A stretch of 64,000 nucleotides of DNA from positions 124,001 through 188,000 of the forward strand of contig NZ_JAUYWF010000008.1 in the NCBI RefSeq assembly GCF_030708455.1. The letters are read 5' to 3'. A program made the translations under genes and the position numbers. Shown in pieces: positions 15,213 to 23,223 of this stretch (position 1 is the first letter of the stretch; each line of letters opens with the position of its first letter). The DNA is from Halomonas sp. SSL-5 (lineage in GTDB: Bacteria; Pseudomonadota; Gammaproteobacteria; Pseudomonadales; Halomonadaceae). The notes below the pieces were generated by a model. That model ran no database searches, was not told the origin of the DNA, and saw only the letters and a program-made list of their open reading frames with translations.

Positions 15213-17107
15213 CCATTGGCGCCATCCCCGTCGACCAGCGGGTCATCGGCATCGACTCGCGGCGTTTCGCCTCCATCGAGAAGGCCCTGGTGGAGCTGAT
15301 CACCAACAGCGACGACAGCTACGGGCGCCTCGAGCGTGCCGGTGGGCGCGCGAGGGAAGAGGGCGCGAGTGGCGAGATCCGCATCGAGTACGAGCGCCAC
15401 CAGAACGGCGCCCTGCTCAAGGTCACCGACCAGGCCGAGGGTATGTCGTTTGCGCGTGCCGCCAGCATCCTCACCTACGGCGGGGCCCACAGCCCGCTCT
15501 CCCGGGGCGAGGGGGAGGGACGCGGCTTCTTCGGGCGCGGCCTAAAGCAGGCGATCTACGGCCTGGGCCATGGCTGGCTTGAGACCCTGCACGAGGGTCG
15601 CCACACCCGCATCGAGCTGTTCCGCGACGCCAATGGCGGCTACCTGTTCGATGATGGTGAAGGCGACCGTGCCGCCACCGAAGGCGACCACCGCCGGCTC
15701 GGCATCGCGGCCAACGGCACCCGGGTGACCCTGGTGGTGGAGAACCCCCAGGTGCCCATCAGCCAGTTCCATACCCTGGTGCAGTCCCTGGCCGACAACG
15801 TCTACCTGCGCGATATCCTCGAGCGGCGCGCGGTGAGCCTGGCGCACCTGAGGCGCGGGCGGGTGGTGGAGGAGAGCGCCCGGATCCGCTTCCAGGAGCC
15901 ACCGGCGCTGACGCTGGTGGGCCCGGAGCAGTCCGGCAGCTTCTTCTACCAGCAGCGGGAGGTCCCCTTCACCCTGACGCTCAAGCGCTCCCGGGGGACG
16001 GAGCTGACCCTGCACGGGGACGACCGCACCAACGGCCTGGTGGTGCTCTCCGGCATGGCGGCCCTGGACTGCCAGCTGTTCGATTACGAGAACCAGGTGG
16101 GCACCGAGTACCTGTTCGGCAGCGTGCGCTGCCCGGCGCTGCTCGAGAAGCTCGCCGAGGGCGAGGCGATCATCAGCGACGAGCGCGAGGGGCTCAACCC
16201 CCGCAGCGACTTTGTCAAGGCCTTCTCCCGGGCCGTGTCCCGCCTCATCGCCCCTCACGTGCTGGCCGAGCAGGAGAAGCTCAAGCACCTGGCGCGGGCG
16301 ACCACTTCGCAGCGCACCGACCATATGATCGAGCACCTGCTGCAGCGCATGAGCCGCGCGGCGGTGCAGGACCTGGGGCTCACGCCGCCGCCGGTAGGCG
16401 AACCCCGCGAGGCGCCGGGGCTCGACACCGCGCTGCGTTTCACCACTCCCTTCTACTATCGCCAGCCGGGACATCCCTTCCATGTGGCGCTGCTGGTGGA
16501 CCGCGCGCAGCTGCCCGAGGGGGCGACGCTTGCCATCGACTATGCCTTGCCCGACTCGCTCGCCATCGATGCCACCCCCACCCGGGTGAGCCTGGATGAG
16601 CTCGACGAGCAGGGGCGCCTGATCTGGACACTGGAAGGTGGCGAGGAGGGGGCCAGGGGCGAGATCAACGTGCGTGCCGGCGCCTACTGGGCCTGGTGCG
16701 AGTTCGTGCTGGCCCGCCACGCCTCCCATCACGGCCAGGGTGGCGTGCCCCACGCGCCGCATCGCGGCCCGGCACGTGACCACGGCGAGGCGATGTTCCT
16801 CGGCTACGAGTTCCGCAACCTCGAGGAGAGCCTCGACCGCGCCGTCTACAGCCCCACGGAGCGCAAGATCCTGATCAACACCGGGGCGCCGACGGTACAG
16901 CTCTACGTGGATGGCCGCGGCCACTTCCGCGACGCCGCGCGGCTGCTGCTGGCGGAGCTGTTCCTGGACGTGATCGCCGAGGAGCTGGCCACGCGTTCGC
17001 TGGAGGGCTCCGGGCGGCAGGGCAGCGTCGCCGACTTCCATGCTACCAAGCAGGCGATCATCCGACGCTACGGCAGCGAGGTCCATCGCGCCTTCCTGAC
17101 CGGATGA
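15209..17107 (+). CDS. Stand-alone GHKL ATPase (Hsp90/MORC/MutL-like), function unknown
   Basis: The 632-residue product has a complete N-terminal Bergerat fold: N-box ALVELITNSDDSY (Glu29, Asn33, Asp36), G1-type DQAEGM (74-79), G2 GRGFFGRGLK (about 104-113) and G3 NGTRVTL (169-175). A MORC/Hsp90-like transducer region follows, then about 250 residues with no recognised domain. There is no histidine-kinase H-box, no DHp domain, no MutL endonuclease motif and no receiver. Proteins of this architecture are usually called only ATP-binding protein; bacterial MORC-type ATPases have been linked to restriction-like systems, but no nuclease or methylase is adjacent here. ATGA overlap with the MOSC gene argues for co-translation. 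SD GAGGG precedes the start. Confidence 0.78.
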   Translation: MTIGAIPVDQRVIGIDSRRFASIEKALVELITNSDDSYGRLERAGGRAREEGASGEIRIEYERHQNGALLKVTDQAEGMSFARAASILTYGGAHSPLSRGEGEGRGFFGRGLKQAIYGLGHGWLETLHEGRHTRIELFRDANGGYLFDDGEGDRAATEGDHRRLGIAANGTRVTLVVENPQVPISQFHTLVQSLADNVYLRDILERRAVSLAHLRRGRVVEESARIRFQEPPALTLVGPEQSGSFFYQQREVPFTLTLKRSRGTELTLHGDDRTNGLVVLSGMAALDCQLFDYENQVGTEYLFGSVRCPALLEKLAEGEAIISDEREGLNPRSDFVKAFSRAVSRLIAPHVLAEQEKLKHLARATTSQRTDHMIEHLLQRMSRAAVQDLGLTPPPVGEPREAPGLDTALRFTTPFYYRQPGHPFHVALLVDRAQLPEGATLAIDYALPDSLAIDATPTRVSLDELDEQGRLIWTLEGGEEGARGEINVRAGAYWAWCEFVLARHASHHGQGGVPHAPHRGPARDHGEAMFLGYEFRNLEESLDRAVYSPTERKILINTGAPTVQLYVDGRGHFRDAARLLLAELFLDVIAEELATRSLEGSGRQGSVADFHATKQAIIRRYGSEVHRAFLTG

Positions 17108-17398
17108 CCCCCATCCTGGCGCGGCGCCGAGGCCGCGTTGATCCCCTGATTCCCGAATCCCCCGATTCTCCGGCTCCGGCCGCGCCCCGCACGCTCCGTG
17201 CCGAACTATACTGCAGGAGAGGGCGGGGAACGGAGGCGCTGACCTGTCGACGCGCTCTCCCGCACGCTCCCCTCAGCGCCATGGCCCGCCTGATCCCGCG
17301 CTCCTCGGGTGACCACCTTCATCCCATGCCCCGCCGCTATTGTCGTCGCCGTGCCGCATGGGGCGCCTGGGGAGGGGCGATGGCAGGGGAGGTGAGTG

Positions 17399-18202
17399 AT
17401 GAACGATCATGCGTTGGCTCAGGAGGCCGAGGCGGCCCGCGCCTACGAGGCGCTCTTCGTGCCCTCGCTGTTCCGGCAGTGGGCGCCGCAGCTGCTCGAC
17501 GAGGCAAGGGTCGCGACCGGGGACCGCGTCCTCGACGTGGCCTGCGGCACGGGGGTGCTCGCCCGAGAGGCGCTGCCCCGGGTTCAGCCCAACGGCCTGG
17601 TGGTCGGCCTGGACGCGATGGCGGGGATGCTCGAGGTGGCACGGGAACTCGCCCCGGCGGTGGTGTGGCGCCAGGGCGACGCGCAGCAATTGCCCTTCGA
17701 TTCGCAGGCGTTCGATGTGGTGGTGAGCCAGTTTGGCCTGATGTTCTTCCCGGACAAGCCGGGGGCGCTGTGCGAGATGCATCGCGTGCTGGTGCCCTCG
17801 GGGCGACTGGCGCTGGCGGTGTTCGACGGCCTGGAACGCAACCACACCTACGCCCGCGAGGTGGCCCTGCTGGCGCGAACCGCCGGCGAGGCCGCGGCGG
17901 AGGCGCTCAAGGCCCCCTTCGTCCTCGGCGACGCGGAAGCGCTGGCGCGCATGACCCATGAGGTGGGCATGGAGGCGGTCGAGGTGACTACGCTGAAGGG
18001 GACGGCCGACTTTCCCGGCATCGGCCACCTGCTCGAGGCAGACCTGCGCGGCTGGCTGCCGGTCATGGGGGTGAACCTCGACGAGGCCACCATCCAGGAG
18101 GTGCTCGCCCAGGCCCAGGTAGAGCTGGCCGACGTCATCGACCCGCGCGGCCGGGCGGTGTTCGAGGTGTCGGTCCACCTGGTCAGCGGCCGTCGCGGCT
18201 GA
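17399..18202 (+). CDS. Class I SAM-dependent methyltransferase (UbiE/Methyltransf_11 type)
   Basis: The 267-residue product carries VLDVACGTGVLAREAL (motif I, about 43-58), VGLDAMAGMLEVAR (acidic end of strand 2), GDAQQLPFDSQAFDVVVSQFGLMFF (motifs II/III) and VLVPSGRLALAVF. This is the UbiE/MenG-like soluble methyltransferase layout; the substrate is unknown. An SD (GGGGAGGTG) is followed by GTG 17396 and ATG 17399; ATG is preferred. It lies 291 bases after the GHKL ATPase gene, and the gap holds no convincing gene. A broken ADP-ribosylglycohydrolase fragment begins 11 bases after its stop. Confidence 0.82.
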   Translation: MNDHALAQEAEAARAYEALFVPSLFRQWAPQLLDEARVATGDRVLDVACGTGVLAREALPRVQPNGLVVGLDAMAGMLEVARELAPAVVWRQGDAQQLPFDSQAFDVVVSQFGLMFFPDKPGALCEMHRVLVPSGRLALAVFDGLERNHTYAREVALLARTAGEAAAEALKAPFVLGDAEALARMTHEVGMEAVEVTTLKGTADFPGIGHLLEADLRGWLPVMGVNLDEATIQEVLAQAQVELADVIDPRGRAVFEVSVHLVSGRRG

Positions 18203-18212
18203 GGGCTCGCAT

Positions 18213-18485
18213 CGGGGATGGGAGGCGCTGGACGAGGCGCTGACGCTGGCCCGACGCAGCGCCGAGGTCACCCACGATCACCCCGAGGGCATCCGCGGCG
18301 CCCAGGCCGTGGCGGCCGTCATCTTCCTGGCCCGTCACGGCGCCTCGCGGCTCGAGATCCTCACCGAGATCGAGCAGCGCTTCGACTACGACCTCGCGCC
18401 GCGCCTCGACGACATCCGCCCCGGCTATCGCTTCGACGTGACCTGCCGGGGCTCGGTACCTCAGGCCATCATCGCCTCGACTGAG
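18213..18485 (+). pseudogene. ADP-ribosylglycohydrolase (DraG/YegU family) internal fragment
   Basis: About 90 codons in one frame read WEALDEALTLARRSAEVTHD, then HPEGIRGAQAVAAVIFLA, and later CRGSVPQAIIAS. The AxxSAxxTHxHPEGxxGAxA block is diagnostic of ADP-ribosylglycohydrolases, which remove ADP-ribose from proteins or small molecules. There is no start codon, the N-terminal metal-binding (TDDT-type) motif is absent, and the frame runs into unrelated sequence before the C-terminal GGDSDT-type metal site. A functional enzyme is therefore impossible. It abuts the methyltransferase stop, so a deletion or recombination event probably removed both ends. The region marks a decaying segment next to the IS element. 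Confidence 0.75.
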
Positions 18486-18875
18486 CCCTTCCCTGGTCCC
18501 GATGCCGGTTGGTTCGCATGGCCGGCTTCAGGCAGGCCATCTCCCCATGACCGATGCGGTTTCGCATCGAGACCCCGCCAGCGGCTGAGTCCGGCCAGCA
18601 TTGGCACCAGAAACCTACGACCTTTTCATCAGACTCCGGTGATACAACCCGAAGCAATCTTTGCTAACGTGAAGTGATTCGATGATTGCAGGGATGGCGA
18701 CGCTCAGATCCCGCGACCGCCAGGATGGCAGCCCCTTGCGCGCCTTCCAGGCGGTAGCGTGTTACGAGGTCGGGGATGTAGGCCCACACTCGTCAGCTCG
18801 CGGCCGCGGGATTGATTGTGTCTATGTATTGGTCGAAGGACAGCTTTCGACCGAGGCTGTGTGAAAACGAGAAAT
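18486..18875. other. Non-coding or degenerate segment
   Basis: No convincing gene is seen on either strand. A short frame on the minus strand (about 18680-18800) reads YIPDLVTRYRLEGAQGAAIL and may be a decayed coding remnant that I cannot identify. GGTCGAA at 18836-18842 and TTCGACC at 18851-18857 form an inverted repeat. Just after, GAGGCTGTGTGAAAACG resembles the terminus of several insertion sequences, so this may be an IS scar. Confidence 0.4.
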
Positions 18876-18876
18876 G

Positions 18877-18922
18877 AGGGTCTGTCCCCGATTGGATTTA
18901 AGGGTCTGTCCCCGATTGGATT
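18877..18922 (+). repeat. Two direct copies of a 22-base GGGTCTGTCCCC-type repeat
   Basis: AGGGTCTGTCCCCGATTGGA plus TT occurs at 18877-18898 and again at 18901-18922, with a third partial copy (CGATTGGATTA) immediately after. GGGTCTGTCCCC-type strings are often seen near REP-associated tyrosine transposase genes in gammaproteobacteria; none is present here. Confidence 0.8.
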
Positions 18923-19103
18923 ACGATTGGATTACATCATTTCGGGCGTTAAATATCAGAAAAATATCAATGGCCGCTTCTGGCCGGTTGCTGTCCTTCT
19001 TCCACGCCGGCCTCTGCATTCCTTCGATAGCGACACCTTGGCACACGGCTAGGCGTTCAGCGGGCAACTCGCTACCTCATCGAGTCGATGAACCCGTCAG
19101 CAC

Positions 19104-19123
19104 AAAAAAAGGCCCCCGAGAGA
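19104..19123. terminator. Left half of a bidirectional intrinsic terminator split by the IS
   Basis: AAAAAAAGGCCCCCGAG (19104-19120) plus the AGA target duplication. Its partner arm, CGCGGGCCTTTTT, lies at 20571-20583 beyond the element. Rejoined, they give an AAAAAGGCCC/GGGCCTTTTT stem with an AGAGAT loop. Confidence 0.75.
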
Positions 19124-19174
19124 TGAACTGCACCCCGAAAGTTGGACACCCAATCCAACCTTCGGGGTGTTTTT

Positions 19175-19708
19175 ATGAGCAATCGATACGACGAGTGGTT
19201 CAAGCTGCAGGTGGCACAGCAGTGTTTGCATGATGACACCAGCTTGAGGGAGGTAGCCCGCCAGCATGGCCTGGACCATTCCCTGGTTCGGACATGGCGG
19301 GATAGCTACCGTCAGCATGGCGTGGTGGGCCTGCGCAAGAAATACACGCACCGCAGCGCGGCTTTCAAGCTGCAGGTCCTTGAGACGATGTGGCGAGATG
19401 GCTTGTCACGGCGTCAGACGGAAGCCCTGTTCGATATCCGCGAGCGCGGCGTTATTGGCAGATGGGAGCGTCAGTACCATAGTGGTGGTCTGACTGCACT
19501 GGAGCCAAAGCGCAAGGGACGCCACCCGATGACCAAGAAGCCGCCTTCCTCACTACCCCCGCCTGATGTTGAGCGCTCCCAGGAGGAGCTGCTCAAGGAG
19601 TTGGCGTATCTGCGTGCCGAGAATGCCTACCTAAAAAAGCTCGATGCCTTGATCCGGGAAAAGGGGGCGGCAACGTGGGTCAAAAAGCCCAGACCGTCCA
19701 AGGATTAA
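19175..19708 (+). CDS. IS3-family transposase OrfA (helix-turn-helix)
   Basis: The 177-residue DNA-binding subunit has two helix-turn-helix segments: LREVARQHGLDHSLVRTWRD (about 22-41) and a second around LSRRQTEALFDIRERGVIGRWE (about 75-96). A C-terminal leucine-zipper-like helix (EELLKELAYLRAENAYLKKL) leads into the frameshift site. It recognises the IS ends. A_AAA_AAG at 19633-19639 sits in the correct phase for -1 slippage into orfB, giving an OrfAB fusion transposase. The ATG at 19175 is the first in-frame start inside the element's left end. Confidence 0.9.
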   Translation: MSNRYDEWFKLQVAQQCLHDDTSLREVARQHGLDHSLVRTWRDSYRQHGVVGLRKKYTHRSAAFKLQVLETMWRDGLSRRQTEALFDIRERGVIGRWERQYHSGGLTALEPKRKGRHPMTKKPPSSLPPPDVERSQEELLKELAYLRAENAYLKKLDALIREKGAATWVKKPRPSKD

Positions 19709-20535
19709 GGCATAAACATCCGCTGGCTCTGCTGCTACGTGCGGCTGAGCTGCCGCGCAGCACGTTCTACTACCAGATCCAGGCCTTGGGCGCTGACGAT
19801 CGGTATGCTTCGCTGAAGGTGCGTATCCGGACGATCTACGACCACCACAAAGGGCGCTATGGCTACCGGCGCATCACCGCCGTCCTGCGGCAGGCAGGAG
19901 AGACGATCAACCACAAGACCGTCCAGCGGCTGATGCAACTGCTGGGCTTGAAGTCCCTGGTTCGCCCCAAGCGATATCGTGCCTACCGAGGGGCGGAAGG
20001 CTATGCCGCTCCCAATACGTTGCAGCGTCGGTTTCAGGCTCAGCGTCCCCATCAGCGGTGGGTGACGGACATCACCGAGTTCAAGGTCAATGGCCAGAAG
20101 CTCTACCTGTCACCAGTCATGGATCTGTATAACGGAGAGATCATTGCCTTCCAGACAGGACCGCGCCCGGTGTTCGACCTGGTGAAGGGTATGCTGAAGA
20201 AAGCCTTTGGCAGGCTGATGCCAGGGGATCGGCCGCTGCTCCATTCGGATCAGGGCTGGCATTATCGCCACCCCAGCTATCGCCGCCTGGTGGTGGAGAA
20301 GCGGATACTGCGCAGCATGTCACGAAAAGGGAACTGCCTGGACAATGCCGCCATGGAGAGCTTCTTCGGCACCCTGAAGGCCGAGTATTTCCACCTGAAC
20401 CGGTTCGACACCATTGAGCAGCTGCAGCAAGGGCTCGACCAGTACATCCATTACTACAACCACGAACGCATCAGGCTGAAACTAAAAGGCCTGAGCCCCG
20501 TACAGTACAGGACTCAGGCCTTGGGCGCCGGCTGA
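19675..20535 (+). CDS. IS3-family transposase OrfB (DDE integrase core)
   Basis: The 286-residue rve-type integrase core begins at an apparent GTG, but is probably made mainly as an OrfAB fusion through the -1 frameshift at 19633-19639. The catalytic triad is visible: Asp in WVTDITEFKVNG, Asp in LLHSDQGWHYRHPSYR, and Glu in NAAMESFFGTLKAEYF, with about 35 residues between the last two. An N-terminal HTH_21-like segment (HKGRYGYRRITAVLRQ) is present. It cuts and joins the IS ends through a circular intermediate. Full length; no damage seen. Confidence 0.92.
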   Translation: MGQKAQTVQGLRHKHPLALLLRAAELPRSTFYYQIQALGADDRYASLKVRIRTIYDHHKGRYGYRRITAVLRQAGETINHKTVQRLMQLLGLKSLVRPKRYRAYRGAEGYAAPNTLQRRFQAQRPHQRWVTDITEFKVNGQKLYLSPVMDLYNGEIIAFQTGPRPVFDLVKGMLKKAFGRLMPGDRPLLHSDQGWHYRHPSYRRLVVEKRILRSMSRKGNCLDNAAMESFFGTLKAEYFHLNRFDTIEQLQQGLDQYIHYYNHERIRLKLKGLSPVQYRTQALGAG

Positions 20536-20570
20536 ATGAACCGTCCAACTATTGGGGGTCAGTTCAAGAT

Positions 20571-20583
20571 CGCGGGCCTTTTT
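20571..20583. terminator. Right half of the split intrinsic terminator
   Basis: CGCGGGCCTTTTT is complementary to 19106-19118. Before the insertion it would have served the YHS-domain gene on the minus strand and any plus-strand transcript from the left. Confidence 0.7.
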
Positions 20584-20648
20584 CGTTGGGGTGGCAAGAG
20601 CGTGCTATTCGGCACCAGCGGCCTGATGGTGACCGTCAGGCGGGGTCG

Positions 20649-21095
20649 TCACTCGAAGATATCCGGCCAGTGGGTATCGGCGGCCTCGATATGGCCGGGA
20701 ATGTCACGCTCCCAGCGCCACTGGATGAAGCGGCTGTAGTTCAGATAGAGCTTGTCGTCGACGATCTTCCACGCCTCGGGCACGGTCGAGGCGGCCTCGC
20801 CGCGGGCCGCGGCCCAGGCGCACCAGCCGCCGTACTGCGGGGCGTAGGTCTCGGGGTCGGCCTGGAAACGGTCGCGATGCTCGGCGGAAGCGAACCGCCA
20901 GGTGGCCTCGTGCCACTCCAGCTGGTAGTCCGGTGAGCCCGCCACCGGCCTGCCCTCGGTGAAGTAGGCCACCGGGTCGGTGCCGCCGATGGCCAGGCCG
21001 TCGCGCGTGAAGATGGGGCCGTCTGCCGCCGCCACCAGCGACCAGGTCAGGCCGGCCATCAGGACGGCGGCCCTCCACCCCTGTGTGCGTTTCAT
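20649..21095 (-). CDS. Exported YHS-domain protein
   Basis: The 148-residue product has a signal peptide (residues 1-24, cleavage near AAA-DG) and a YHS-type domain: IGGTDPVAYFTEGRPVAG, then WRFASAEHRDRFQADPETYAPQYGGWCAW, the typical metal-binding YHS pattern. Periplasmic YHS proteins are often linked to heavy metals or copper, but the ligand is not known here. The start ATG has GAGGAGG upstream. Its transcription terminator has been displaced about 1.4 kb by the IS insertion, so read-through into the element is likely. Confidence 0.82.
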   Translation of the reverse strand: MKRTQGWRAAVLMAGLTWSLVAAADGPIFTRDGLAIGGTDPVAYFTEGRPVAGSPDYQLEWHEATWRFASAEHRDRFQADPETYAPQYGGWCAWAAARGEAASTVPEAWKIVDDKLYLNYSRFIQWRWERDIPGHIEAADTHWPDIFE

Positions 21096-21290
21096 GATTG
21101 CCTCCTCTCGACCCTGGGGTCACAGGATTCTGTCGGGCGACGGCTCAGGACCTTACAGGACGTCATGACCGTGCTCGCGGGGTACAAGGGCTCATTACAA
21201 GGGCTGGCTGCATGAAATGGAATGGATTTCCAGTAAATGATCTTCTGGGTTATGATGGCGGCTCCAGCGATTGCGACTCAGGAGCCTCAC

Positions 21291-21731
21291 ATGAGCTTTC
21301 ACGTCTATCTCTCCGGCGAGATCCACACCGACTGGCGCGACGAGATCCGGCGTGGCGCCGAGGCGGCCGGCCTGGACGTGGTGTTCACCGCCCCGGTGAC
21401 CGACCACGACGCCAGCGACGCCGCCGGTGACCACCTCGGCGAGACCCCCAGCCAGTTCTGGCGCGACCACCAGTCCTCCAAGGTCAACGCCATCCGTACC
21501 CGCACCCTGATCGAGCAGAGCGATCTGGTGGTGGTGCGCTTCGGCGACAAGTACAAGCAGTGGAACGCCGCCTTCGATGCCGGCTACTGCGCCGCCCTGG
21601 GCACGCCCTACGTGACCCTGCACGCTGCCGATATCGTCCACCCGCTCAAGGAGGTCGACGCCGAGGCCCAGGCCTGGTGCACCACCACCGACCAGGTGGT
21701 CGAGGTGCTGCGCTACGTGCTCAAGGCCTGA
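21291..21731 (+). CDS. YtoQ family protein
   Basis: The 146-residue soluble protein starts MSFHVYLSGEIHTDWRDEI, the signature N-terminus of the YtoQ family (nucleoside-deoxyribosyltransferase-like fold, function unknown). SDLVVVRFGDKYKQWNAAFDAGYCAALGTPYV is the second conserved block and resembles the ligand pocket of 2-deoxyribosyltransferases. The ATG at 21291 is preceded by CAGGAG; the frame is open upstream but without support. The DUF488 gene follows 47 bases later and may be co-transcribed. Confidence 0.85.
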   Translation: MSFHVYLSGEIHTDWRDEIRRGAEAAGLDVVFTAPVTDHDASDAAGDHLGETPSQFWRDHQSSKVNAIRTRTLIEQSDLVVVRFGDKYKQWNAAFDAGYCAALGTPYVTLHAADIVHPLKEVDAEAQAWCTTTDQVVEVLRYVLKA

Positions 21732-21778
21732 GGCCGGTCGGCTACACTGTGGGCGTCACCCATCACAGGAGGACGCCC

Positions 21779-22147
21779 ATGAGCCTGGCCCTCAAGCGCG
21801 CCTTCGAGGCGCCTGCTCCCGAGGATGGCCATCGTGTGCTGGTCGACCGGCTGTGGCCCCGCGGCGTGGCCAAGGCCGACGCCCGCATCGATGACTGGCC
21901 GAAAGAGGTCGCCCCCAGCGACTCGCTGCGCAAGGCCTTCCACGCCGGCGAGTGTGAATGGGGCGAGTTTCGCCGCCGCTATCTGCGCGAGCTCAAGGCG
22001 CACCGTGAACGCCTTCGCCCCCTGGCACGACGCGCCTTCGAGCACAGGGTGACCCTGGTGTTCGCCGCCAAGGACGAACACCACAACAATGCCGTGGTGC
22101 TTGCCGACTACCTGGCCATGCTCGAGCCGCGGCTGCGCGCCGGGTAG
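21779..22147 (+). CDS. DUF488 family protein
   Basis: The 122-residue product contains VLVDRLWPRGVAKADARIDDWPKEVAPSDSLRKAF and FRRRYLREL, the strongly conserved core of DUF488, then a C-terminal strand LVFAAKDEHHNNAVVL. The usual form of this last motif is YSAKD-x2-HNNA, so Tyr-Ser is replaced by Phe-Ala. The family function is unknown. The start has a strong AGGAGG 6 bases upstream. Confidence 0.87.
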   Translation: MSLALKRAFEAPAPEDGHRVLVDRLWPRGVAKADARIDDWPKEVAPSDSLRKAFHAGECEWGEFRRRYLRELKAHRERLRPLARRAFEHRVTLVFAAKDEHHNNAVVLADYLAMLEPRLRAG

Positions 22148-22237
22148 CCGTTAACGGTGCAGGGAGGCCAACTCCGTGGCAGCTGCTAACTTCAAGGATA
22201 AGGCGGTAGCCTGCCGTCGTCCTGTGAGGGGGTCGCC

Positions 22238-23212
22238 ATGCTTTTCATCACCAATCGTTTTCCTACCCAGAGCATCCGTACCCGAATCGACCGCAACTTC
22301 ACCTTCGATCTTAACAACAACGCCTCCAGCAACTCGGTGTTCTACTGCGAGCGCCAAGCAGAGGGGGGTTACCAGGAGATCGGCAGCTCGGCTTTCCTGC
22401 AGCGGCTCAAGGAGAGTGAGGCTCGCCAGGTGCTGATCTATATCCATGGCTTCTCCAATCTTCCCGAAGACGTGTTTACGGCGGTGCAGGAGTTTCAGGG
22501 CCTCTGCGATGCCGCCCGGCCCGGCGAGGTGCTGGTGGTTCCCCTGGTATGGCCCTGCGACAACGACCTGGGGGTGGTCAAGGACTACTGGGACGACCAG
22601 GAGTCGGCCGACTTGAGCGCCTTCTCCTTCGCCCGGGTGCTGCAGCGCTTCCTGGACTGGCGCGAGGGCGAGCAGTTCAAGCAGGACCCCACTCCCTGCC
22701 TCAAGCGCATCAACGTGCTGGCCCACTCCATGGGCAACCGCGTGCTGCGCGAGACGTTGCGCGTCTGGCACAAGTACTCGCTGCCGGGCGGGGTGCCGCT
22801 GCTGTTTCGCAATACCTTCCTGGTCGCCGCCGATATCGTCAACGAGTCGCTGGAGGAGGGGCACAGCGGTGAACTGATCGTGCACAGCTCACGCAACGTG
22901 ACCGTCTACTTTGCCTCCGATGACCTGGCGCTGCGTGCCAGCAAGGCTTCCAACCTGAGGAACCGCATCGCCTCCCGGCGGCTCGGTCACACCGGCCCGG
23001 AAGACATGACCCGGGTAGCACGCAATGTCTTCGCGGTCGACTGCGACGACGTCAATACCCGCTATGACTACCCCAAGGGACACTCCTACTTCCGCTCCGG
23101 CGATGCCCCGGGGGAGCCCGGCGTGGTGTTCCGGCACCTCTTCGCCTCACTGGAGAGCGGCCGGGTCTTCCCCGAGGACGAGACGCGTCGCATGACCATC
23201 CTGCGGGAGTGA
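22238..23212 (+). CDS. Alpha/beta hydrolase, DUF900-like
   Basis: The 324-residue product begins LFITNRFPTQS and carries VLIYIHGFSN (oxyanion strand-loop, about 65-75) and INVLAHSMGNRVLRETL (nucleophile elbow, Ser in HSMGN, about 167). FLVAADIVNES holds a likely acid Asp and GHSYFRSGD a His near the C-terminus. DUF900-type hydrolases are found alone in many bacteria; the natural ester or amide substrate is unknown. No signal peptide. The ATG follows GAGGGGGTCGCC. The frame stands alone between convergent neighbours. Confidence 0.83.
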   Translation: MLFITNRFPTQSIRTRIDRNFTFDLNNNASSNSVFYCERQAEGGYQEIGSSAFLQRLKESEARQVLIYIHGFSNLPEDVFTAVQEFQGLCDAARPGEVLVVPLVWPCDNDLGVVKDYWDDQESADLSAFSFARVLQRFLDWREGEQFKQDPTPCLKRINVLAHSMGNRVLRETLRVWHKYSLPGGVPLLFRNTFLVAADIVNESLEEGHSGELIVHSSRNVTVYFASDDLALRASKASNLRNRIASRRLGHTGPEDMTRVARNVFAVDCDDVNTRYDYPKGHSYFRSGDAPGEPGVVFRHLFASLESGRVFPEDETRRMTILRE

Positions 23213-23223
23213 GCCGCCTGGCG

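Larger units (their letters stand above)
19124..20566 (+). mobile_element. Complete IS3-family (IS150-group) insertion sequence, 1443 bp
   Basis: The left end TGAACTGCACCCCGAAAGTT (GGACAC follows) and the inverted right end TGAACTGACCCCCAATAGTT (GGACGG follows) are imperfect terminal inverted repeats of about 26 bases. The element is flanked by a 3-base AGA target duplication (19121-19123 and 20567-20569). It carries overlapping orfA and orfB with a slippery heptamer between them. All DDE residues are present and no frameshift damage is seen, so it looks transposition-competent. The insertion point is the loop of an intrinsic terminator. Confidence 0.92.

Noticed and set aside
17108-17398. 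Small gene between the GHKL ATPase and the methyltransferase
   Set aside because: Open frames here are Arg/Pro/Ala-rich in every frame, without SD or family resemblance.
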